From Spirogloea muscicola (taxonomy: Eukaryota > Streptophyta > Zygnematophyceae > Spirogloeales > Spirogloeaceae): a DNA stretch of 17,245 nt. Location of the stretch: contig WELB01000324.1 in assembly GCA_009602725.1 (NCBI GenBank), positions 45,060-62,304 of the forward strand, written 5' to 3'. A program made the translations under genes and the position numbers. The notes beneath the pieces are model-generated. The model worked only from the letters and a program-made list of their open reading frames with translations, made no database searches and was not told the DNA's origin. This document shows, in pieces, positions 9,410-17,245 of the stretch; positions within the stretch are counted from its first letter, which is position 1, and each line of letters opens with the position of its first letter.

Positions 9410-12400
9410 TCAGCGCGAAGGACGGGCAGGCGGCCCTTGCAGGCCGCGTGTGATTGCTAGCCGGAGGAGGCCCGCATGTTCCTGGCACGCGCGCGCCTCA
9501 GCCTCCGCCTTGTGGTTGGCCGCCTCCTGCTCGCGTGCCCACTCCCAGATGCGCTCTGCCTCGTCCCGCAGCTTCGACGCTTCCTGCTCCGCTCTCCTCA
9601 GCGACTCCTGCAAGTGGCCCAAGCATAATTTGCCAGCTTAGAGGAGTTGCGTCACCTCATGACAATGAGTGGGATAATGCACACAGCCAACCGCTGCTTA
9701 ACAAAACTCGCATCAGTCAAGCAGGTCCATTTAAGCACCACCCAAAATGAATGCCATCTCATTACTGCACCAGGCCATGCCAGGAGTGTGCTCAGCGACC
9801 TGCAACTGCTGCGTCTCCCCCCTGGCCAGCGACTCTGCCAGCTGAGCTTCGCCCACATCCTTGCAAAGCTTCTCGCAATGCTCCTGCATTCTGCTGACTT
9901 CTCCTGTGGCTTGCTCCGTGTCCAATTTGGCACGCAACTCTGCTTCACGGGCTTCATTCACATCCTTACGGAGGGATTCGCAGGTCTCATGCACTTCTTT
10001 GAGCCCCCGTCTAGCTTGCTCCGTCCCGGCTTCGGCAGCATCGCGAGCTGTAATGAAGGGGATTTTGCAAGACCACCCAGGAATAACGGGTTGGCATATA
10101 AATACTGGAATGTACCACAAAGTGTGCTATGCAACATGATGATGCTACTGTTTTCATATTCCAACTGAACACAGATACCAAACACAAATTGTAAATAACT
10201 TCATGAGCAGATTAAAGACTTCAAAGGCTTCAAGCAATGTAGGCTGTCAGACCACACAAGGCTGGCATTGCTGCAAAATGCCGTTACATGCTGTTACATG
10301 CAAGCACAGTGCTTGCGCAAACCTATCACCAGACGACTGCACTCGGCCTTGACCCCTGCGTGGAGTAGGTGAAGCTCAGCCAGCTCCTGCTTGCCGACAT
10401 CAACCTCAAAGATCTGCCTGCGGAACAATGCAAGTGATTGTAAGATTGAGGGGCGCTCTGGTTCTCCAAGCTAGCTGCCCATCTGGCTGCCACATATGGA
10501 GAGCCCAACGGGAACTCCACAATCACGACTCATATGCCTCAGAAGAAGTCATGGAATAGAAAAGAAACTGTTAGTCCGAACATCTTCATAGAACCTGTAT
10601 ACTCTTACGAACCCCTCTCTTAATCACGTTGTGCTTGGCCTTCCAACTGTGATCTCTTCACTGCATGTCTGATGTCTGATGGTGCAAATTTCATCGCGCT
10701 TACAGGCCAGACCTTTCCAGCTGCTTGGTGATGCTATCCATGGACTCCTGGAGGCTGCAAATCACAACTTGAGTGGCCGCCAGTTCCGCTTTTACTTTCT
10801 CGGCTGCCTTCCTATGCTCGCAATTGGCTGCCGCCTCTTGAGCAGCCAGCACCTCCGCAGCCTGAGCCCTCGCCTGCTCTCTTCTAAGAGCGTCCTCGGC
10901 TGCGCGGATCTGGCCAGGAGCCAGGAAGTTGAAGACGATGCAACAAATATAAAAGTTAGTGGCTTGTTGAAGCAAAGGCTGCTCAAGCTTAGCAGCTGCA
11001 TCCCCTGCTGAGGATTCAAAGTGCAAGTCACAGCTATATGTTCTGATTGCTGACTGCCAGTAGAATGGAGCTGATTAGGCTTACTGCCGCTTCCTGCTCG
11101 CGTTGCGCCACCCGTGTCGCCTCTTCCAACCGCACAGCTAGATCAGCCAGCGACTGCGCACGCTCGTTTGCCAATGCGAGCTCACTTGCGGACTTGGCAA
11201 GGAGCGCCTGCAGGTGGTCCACCTGCGCACCGTCCTCCTGCCTCTTCTGCTCCAGCCGGCTTGATAGTGCCTGATAAGCAGAAGGGTATAGAGAAGAGAC
11301 CAAGGAAAGATGAGGAACTTCTCAGCTCTAATCTCTGCAAATGACTTGCAACTCATACTCGCTCTCCTCGTGCGACGCACACATGGTGTTACACATGGTA
11401 TCTACAAGAGGACAATGGCAAGTACAGCAGCAACGCCGTGGAGCCTTCAGACCCTTTAATGGCTTGCTTAAGAAAGACCAAGTCTGATGAACAAGTGCAG
11501 CAGAGTGCTTGAGGCACGGCCACACACCTGCAGCGCAGCCTTGGTCTCGCGGAGGGTCGCTTTGTCTGCCGATGACACCTCTTCCGCACACTTGAGACTG
11601 ACTCTAAGCTGTTCCTCTTCAGAGATCTGCATAACCCACATAAGACGCCTGAATGCTAAAAACATCTATACTTCATTACATCCTCCGACCAGATAAAAGT
11701 GGGATACTCAATTGGATCCTGGATACTGAATCCTGGATCCTTCTGCAAATGAATGCATGCCTTCCATTCCTGCCTGGTAGAATTGCATTCTATACCAGCG
11801 TCACTGCTCCCACGGTTATGTGCTTGACAAAAGAAGGAGAAGCTACAACCATTGCACTCATACTGAGAGTGCAAAGGAAGGTGTAAACCCACCAAGCGCT
11901 GCACCATGACTTGCAGCCGCTCCACTTCACGCCGCAGCCCATCCCTTTCTGAGGGCAGCTGGTCCGCGGAAGTGCCAACATTAGCTGGTCCACCCTTGTC
12001 CTGGACGTGGGCAGGCTTCCTGAGTTGCTGCGTGCCACGCCCGTCAGGGGCCATCCCACAATCGCCCTGTCCCTGAACCTCATGCGCTTGGCATTCCGCT
12101 TCTGCTTCGTGTATAACCTGGACTGGCCCGGTTGCCACTGCGCTCCGTGCCTCTCTGCTTGGCCGCCGCTGAGCTGCTGCAGCCTCTGTCTGGCGACCAA
12201 CGAGGATGTGTACGTCCGGCTCCTCGTTGTGCTCCTCATTCTCCTCCTCCTCTGCTGCTGCCGCTACACCTGGGAAACACTGATACGGCCTACCGATGGT
12301 GTCCTTCCTGGCATTGACGGAAAATGCAGCTGCGGCATCGGTGACGCTGCACGCACGCAACCGCTTGGTGCTCCTCCACCCCTCCACGGCTGGGTGCGGA

Positions 12401-15400
12401 GGTTCTGGCTGGGCCACCTTTCTGCGGCCGATGGGTGGCCGGCTTGATGGAAGTGGCAAGACTTGACCAAAGGCTGCATTGAGACCAACGATCTGGTTCT
12501 ACTCAGCAAATTCCTACCACAATGACAGTTAGCCGAAAGTCCGATCCAGGCCTGCATGCCAGACCTTTGAAAGCTGACATTGACCAGTCAACTGCCAATG
12601 AAGCTGGCTGGCGGTGCTTCTGCCACTGCCGATTGAATCTCGACATATATTGCAAAAGCAACAGAAAGGTGATCAGGTATTTACGTCGAAGGATCAAAGC
12701 TGAGAGGCTGAAGTGCACAATCTAGAAGAGGTGAGTAAGTGTGACAGACCTTGTAGATCTGGAAAGTTGCGAATCATGTACAGGTCCGAGAAGGTGCGGC
12801 CTGCGAAAAACCTGGACATCTGACGTTAAGCAGAATATCTCTTGAACAATGTGGACGAGTCTCCAGAACGACATACCCTGAGAATCGTGGTCTGAGATAT
12901 ATATACGGCTGACATGTGGTACAAGTGAAGGACTGCCACAGTCACACTGCAGCAAGGTCCGAGGAACCCATCCCCAGTCGTGACCCTCCAAGAAAAGCCA
13001 CAGCAGAGGAGGACACCCAAACAGAGCTCCCACTTTTGAAGCTCCCAGACAAATTGGAGCTGCCAGAGCTGCGAAATCGGCGGCTCTGCCGTCTGGACCT
13101 AAGATGCTCACACCTTTGCCACCGTAGCCGCTGAAGAGGTAAAGTCGATGTCCGTGCATCGTGAGCGTGTGAGCGGCCCGGCCGCCAAGGCAGCTCGCAG
13201 CAGGCGCCAGTGCCGAGTCCCTGTTGGTGTCCGTCAGCTGGTGCCAAACTAGCAGCGGCCCAGGTGCACCTTCCCCAGCGGAGCTGGCCGGTACCTGCAG
13301 GCAGGAGAGAGCAGAGAGGGAGTTAATCATCTCGTATCTAACGCCCGCTTTGCCGGAGAGGGGGATGTTGTCTGTGCGGTCCACATCTAATTACATTAGC
13401 TCTGGTTATTATGTGGTCTTAGGTTCAGATTGATGTAGTCATGCTTAACTAGACTTTGACGCAATTTGGAATGCCTAAGCCAGGTGCGCATGTCATACTG
13501 TCCAGTGCAGGTTGCATTGCTGAGGTGCTGTCTGCACGGCTTGATTGGCGGCCACTGTGTCAATTAGGACTAATATAAACATGTGAGGCTATCACGAGCG
13601 TGACATCACCCCACCCAAGAAGCCTTATAGGCCTGACCTGCTAAGCTCCAGTAGCTGCTTCTATGGTCCTAGGAAGCCAACCATGCAAGCAGAGAGCAGG
13701 GCTGGTCTGGCACCGCACCGCTGCCGCACCTCGAGGGCAAACAGGTCGCGCAAGCGGGCTGTGCCACTGCGGCCCCCATGGACGACCATGAGGTTGCCTC
13801 CGACCAACGCTGCGGCGTGGTTGGCCCGTGGCGCAGGGGCCACGCCCTGCACAACCGGCAGCCGCCACTCGCCAGTCGTGCAATTGTATACACTGCGGCC
13901 CACAACATGGGGCTGTGTCAGCTTTCTCTCAGCTGTGGGCTTTTGCAATGAGAAGCTCAAGACTACACAGAGTGTGGTGATCACATCTTCAGTAGCTACT
14001 AAATCTGTCTTTTTCAGAAATTAATATTTATATAGACCATAGCAGTCACTATGGTTCTCCCTCCTAAGTGTGTTTTGCAAGCTACATGTGCTATATGTGC
14101 TCCTCTCAACGCCGGCCACCTGAGATTGTTGCTCTTTAATATGCCGTGCTCGCCCTTGCCACCCAAAAGGTACACCGCGTCATTGCTGCCGGCCACGAGC
14201 GTATGGTATCCTCGACTACAGGGCCGCTCGCCCCCCGCCCGCAGCTCCTCCCACCGCAACTCCTCTGCCCAGCCGCCGAAGCAAGTGGCAGCATCACCAC
14301 AAGGCTCGGTGTGATCAATTGCTGAAGGTGGCTGTCAGCCATCACAGGGTACTGCAAATGTATCATAAGATGGGCAACAGGTCTTGATCTTCAGGGTCTA
14401 TGGTTAGTCAATGTGAGGTCGTTCAGAGATTCTAAGGGGTTGACTTTTACAAAGCTTTGAGTAGTAAGGGTTGAAGTTGAGGCTTCAGAAAATTAGGGTT
14501 GAACACGGGTTCAGGTTGATATCTCTAGTCAGAGTTGAGGAGACATGCAGTCAACCAAGGACCATAACTGCTGCTTGCACAACAAGCAACCACCATGCAA
14601 GGCCTGGTAAACGTGAGAGCAGGATTCTGCACGCACCAGTGTGCAGGACACAGAGGTCAGCCAGCCAGCCATGCCGGCGGCCAGGCCCGGGCTGCCCGCC
14701 GTAGCCACCAAATACGAGGATGGCGGTTGGGCGGATCGGGTGCAGCGCCGCTGCGTGCGTGCCACGGGCCAGCTGGCCCTCTAAGCTGGGGCTGCTCCAC
14801 TGAGGCCCTCGCCAGTGAGCGCCACAAGGCCTTAGCATAGTCAGCTTGGTCAAGGGACTGAGGGCTTGGCACGAGGGCTGGAGGCTCCCGCATTGCTGTC
14901 CAGCTTGGCACGTTCACTTGGCACATACCATGTGGAATTACTGCCTATGAAGGGGCCTGAGGCTTGCATGACTGCCATAATATCTTTGTGTCAAGCTCTT
15001 TACAATAGAACGTGAGCGCCGTGTTCTGCGTCTTGCCTCCTACCTGGCCAGTGGCCGTGTCCAGCACGTGCACGTCAGCAAAGACGGTGACGGCGTCGGA
15101 GCCGCCAATGAGCCAGATGCGGGAGCCCCCGACCAGCGTGGCAGTGTGGTACGCCCGTGGCGCAAATGGCGCCGCTGCCGCCAGCAGCCGCCACGCCTCG
15201 GCCGCCGCGTCAAACTCCCACGCGTCGTTGAAGTAGACATCGCCACGGCGCCCGCCCAGGATGTAGATGCTGCCGTTGTCGGCCAGCGTCGCGGTGTGGC
15301 CTGCTCGGCCTGGCGGGCCATCTGGGCCTGCAAGAGCGATGTAACGAATTCAGTCAGCCCTCTGCTGCCAGAGCTAAAGTTGAGATCATGAAAGTGGGCT

Positions 15401-15727
15401 CCATATCAAGCTCTAAAGCAGGCAGCAGAAGGTACGTTGGCAGGTGACCACGCTGCAGGGCAGTTGGCAAGGGCACCAGGGCTGTAAAGCAGTGTCTGGG
15501 TTCAGGGGTCAGGGTTTGGAGTTAGGGTTTAGGGTTCAGATTTTGAGATTCGGGGGTTTAGGATTTAGGGTTTAGGGTCAGGATTTCGTATTGCGCATGC
15601 ATTGAGAGTTTAGGGTTTAGGTTTGGGGTTTAGGGCTTAGAGTTTAGGCGTGCGGCATGGCACCTGGGATAGCCTGCCAGGTGACGGCCACTGGGCTGCC
15701 GGGCCGGCCGCCTGGCAGCTGCGTCAT
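9410..15727 (-). CDS. Six-bladed kelch propeller with C-terminal coiled coil
   Basis: Fourteen exons: 15727-15664, 15327-15044, 14799-14637, 14264-14120, 13892-13730, 13294-13114, 12800-12750, 12473-11893, 11626-11528, 11270-11085, 10909-10704, 10417-10323, 10047-9800, 9607-9410. All introns are GT-AG, phases agree throughout, and the product is 887 residues. Residues about 17-350 hold six kelch repeats with core motifs IYILGG, IWLIGG, ILVFGG, VYLLGG, LMVVHGG and LYLFSGYGG. A linker (about 351-510) includes an AAAAEEEENEEHNEEPD acidic stretch. Residues about 515-870 are coiled coil rich in Glu, Ala, Arg and Gln (for example LRREVERLQVMVQRL, LRRAEQEASKLRDEAERI). There is no signal peptide or membrane segment, so it is probably cytosolic. 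Kelch plus coiled coil occurs in plant ACBP4/5, Rab9-effector-like and Tea1-like scaffolds; no acyl-CoA-binding domain is encoded here, so the partner is unknown. ATG 15727 is the first ATG after an in-frame TGA in the first exon. An upstream exon cannot be excluded. Confidence 0.9.
14380..14525 (+). repeat. Very degenerate GGGTT-rich stretch in kelch intron 3
   Basis: Scattered AGGGTT, TTAGGGTTGA, GGGTTCAGGTTGA and similar words occur on the plus strand inside the intron 14265-14636. They resemble decayed TTTAGGG telomere-type repeats but are much less regular than the 15498-15648 array. Confidence 0.35.
15498..15648 (+). repeat. Degenerate TTTAGGG telomere-like array in kelch intron 1
   Basis: About 150 bp dominated by TTTAGGG and near variants (TTAGGG, TTCAGGG, TTTGGGG) on the plus strand, with exact tandem pairs near 15564-15577 and 15609-15616. 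It fills most of the second half of the intron 15328-15663 and stops just short of exon 1 of the kelch gene. TTTAGGG is the plant-type telomere repeat, so this is an interstitial telomere-like relic. Confidence 0.8.
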
Positions 15728-16712
15728 CGGCAGCAGCAGATGGGCTGCATTGCGTACAAAGCCTCGCTGCTCTGGCCCTCAGCACGAGTGCCCAACTGCT
15801 GCAGCAGCGTCGGCGGCACAGGCGCTGAGCCGGCGGGCCTGCCTGCGCGCCGCGGGCTTCACGGGGAGAAGCCGCCGCGACTTAGCCAATGGGCCGCTTG
15901 CGACGCGCAGGCTTCACCTGCTGCCACGAAAGCCTATCTCCTCAAACCCTAATTCCTTGAACCCGAATCCTAACCTTAAACCAAACCCTAAGCCCTACAC
16001 CGCCACTGTAGCCACAGCGCCTTGGCTCGCGGTGCTGCGCGCCGCGCGCCACCTCGAGGCCCGAAGAAGACTCCGCGCGGGCGACGAGCGGGCGACGAGC
16101 ACTCCTTTCTGCTTGGCGCTGCTCGGGAGGCGCACGCAGCAAGGGGGACGCCGCAGAGGACCGGACGCTGCTCCAATGAGGCAGCACACGACGGGCGCCG
16201 GCCGTGAGGACGGCCGGTGGCGGCCCGAGGACGGGAGCCGACGGGAGCCGGCGCGCGACGGCGGCGGCGGCGGCGGTGGCGTCGGCGGCAAAGGACGTGA
16301 TCTGGCGCGGCGAGGAGCTCTCTCGACGGAGGACTGGATTTTAGGGTTTAACGTCCGCCCTTCTTGGGCCAGTGCGTCAATTGCCAGCGGGCCGGATCCA
16401 CTTGACCCATCATTCTGGCTCCCAATGCAGGCGGTCTCCTTCGGCGGCTCCCCACGTAGAACTAGTGCAAGTGCAAATGGATCATCCAAGTCAGGCCGAT
16501 GGCTTTTACAAATGTAAGGGGGTCACCACTCTTCACCAGTACTCACGAGTGAGCACGAGTGAGCGCAACAGGTCAAGCGACAGAGCCAACGAACCACCCA
16601 ATGTGCCTTTGGGCGTTAAGTGGAGGGGGGACTAATTCATTTTTGCAAAAGGGCATGGACAGGTCAAGGGCCATAGCTAGTCCAATTAGGAGAGTTGCCG
16701 CTTCTAGCATAG
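15728..16712. other. Upstream region of the kelch gene, no gene recognised
   Basis: About 985 bp between the kelch start and the retroelement-like frame. It holds the CCCTAAA-like array, a GC-rich stretch (16020-16320) with a GGC run at about 16259-16290, one more TTTAGGGTTTAA at 16339-16350, and a short direct repeat around 16543-16566 (CACGAGTGAG twice). Long open frames exist on both strands, including a 286-codon one on the plus strand that overlaps kelch exon 1 in antisense. They are Arg/Ala/Pro-rich and look like products of high GC. Confidence 0.5.
15941..16000 (-). repeat. Degenerate CCCTAAA telomere-like array, opposite orientation
   Basis: The plus strand reads AAACCCTAATTCC, GAACCCGAATCC, TAACCTTAAACC and AAACCCTAAGCCC, that is TTTAGGG-type repeats on the minus strand. 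It lies about 290 bp right of the TTTAGGG array, with the first kelch exon between them, so the two arrays point toward each other. Confidence 0.75.
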
Positions 16713-17245
16713 CCACATCTTTTCCTTGGCCGACATTGGGTGTGTCTGACACTTAGTCTTAAGGCCGTCTTCTTGAAGACCCCCCAATCACTTTGCCTTC
16801 TCGGCCAAGGAAGGCCCTGGAACACCGCCGACTGGCCGCTCACAGCCCTAAACTCTGGAAGCAGCGAGAGTACTGCTCATGTTCTGCGCTGTTCCCACGG
16901 CGGAGAGCGGACAGCGGCCCACGACCGCCTCCGCGACGTAATGCATGGCATCCTGTTGGAGGCTGGTTTCTCCGTGGCAGCAGAGCACTCCGGAATCATG
17001 CCAATCCAGCACAGGGCCGACGGTCTCCATGCCAGGCGTGTAGACCTGGTGGCCACCCGACAGGCCGGCGGGCCACGTCTTCTCCTGGACGTGGTGACTA
17101 CTGATGCCTATGACCGCTCACACCCAGCCAAATGTGCCACCACGGCTGGGTATGCGGTCGCCTGCGCTGCTCGGGCCAAAGAGCTGAAGTACGCGGATCA
17201 TCCGCGGGAAGACGAGTTCTTCCCGTTGGCCATCGACACACATGG
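16713..17245 (+). mobile_element. 3' part of a retroelement-like ORF, partial at right edge
   Basis: The frame is open from 16713, just after an in-frame TAG, to the window end. The recognisable part begins near 16878: HVLRCSHGGERTAAHDRLRD, ILLEAGFSVAAEH, RRVDLVAT, LLLDVVTTDAY, AKELKYADHP and EFFPLAIDTHG. This order (Cys/His GGER-xxxHDxLRD, then R-x-D, then a hydrophobic LDV, then a Lys-Tyr helix and FxPLAxDTxG) matches the C-terminal, putative PD-(D/E)XK nuclease-like region found after the reverse transcriptase in many eukaryotic retroelement proteins. The assignment is by pattern memory only. No reverse transcriptase core is present in the window. Upstream of about 16860 the frame loses any likeness to the family, so the copy may be 5'-truncated. 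Confidence 0.55.

Noticed and set aside
11700-11745. Repeated GGATCCTGGATACTGAATCC-type words
   Set aside because: Minor tandem repetition in a kelch-gene intron; no regulatory match recognised.
15995-16489. Minus-strand 164-codon frame as an extra 5' exon of the kelch gene
   Set aside because: Pro/Arg/Ser-rich from GC-rich DNA. No consistent donor joins it to the first kelch exon, which has an in-frame TGA just before its ATG.
15657-16517. 286-codon plus-strand frame
   Set aside because: Arg/Ala/Gly-rich, includes translated telomere-like repeat (NPNPNLKPNPKP), overlaps kelch exon 1 in antisense and has no known domain.
1-17245. CRISPR arrays, bacterial operons or phage genes
   Set aside because: No regularly spaced direct repeats and no Shine-Dalgarno-led gene runs. 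The coding is eukaryotic, intron-rich and plant-like.

Overview
The window looks like nuclear DNA of a green plant-lineage eukaryote, most likely a green alga. The reasons are dense short GT-AG introns, GC-rich exons with GGC/GCC runs, relics of the plant-type telomere repeat TTTAGGG, a homologue of the chloroplast outer-envelope pore protein OEP37, and a plant-type POB1/LRB BTB-BACK protein. The class of alga cannot be fixed from this sequence. I rebuilt three multi-exon genes by hand; all their introns are GT-AG and all reading phases agree from start to stop.

Layout, left to right. Bases 1-2374 hold no recognisable gene: a GC-rich triplet tract, a foldback inverted repeat (326-684), degenerate repeats, a poly-G run with an N, and one coding-like fragment near 1782-1900. 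Bases 2375-5743 (minus) are a 9-exon gene for a POB1/LRB-type BTB-BACK protein, a predicted CUL3 ubiquitin-ligase adaptor. Head to head with it, its start sharing one CATG palindrome, is a plus-strand exon (5742-6466) coding for the acidic N-terminus and first strand of the RRM of a CFIm68/CPSF6-like pre-mRNA 3'-end processing factor. The rest of that RRM is not found downstream. Instead, 6658-8852 (plus) is a complete 7-exon OEP37 gene, with a tRNA-like segment and a perfect 13-bp hairpin in its second intron.

Bases 8853-9409 are a convergent intergenic gap. Bases 9410-15727 (minus) are a 14-exon gene for an 887-residue protein with a six-bladed kelch propeller followed by a long coiled coil. 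Degenerate TTTAGGG repeats lie in its first intron, and the opposite-strand form CCCTAAA lies just upstream of its start. From about 16713 to the right edge (plus) is the 3' part of a retroelement-like reading frame that runs out of the window.

The genes do not form a pathway: one is a ubiquitin-ligase adaptor, one an RNA-processing factor fragment, one a plastid pore, one a kelch scaffold. The most notable points are the broken CFIm68-like gene against OEP37, the shared start site of the divergent pair, the telomere-like relics in opposite orientation around the kelch gene start, and the foldback repeat.
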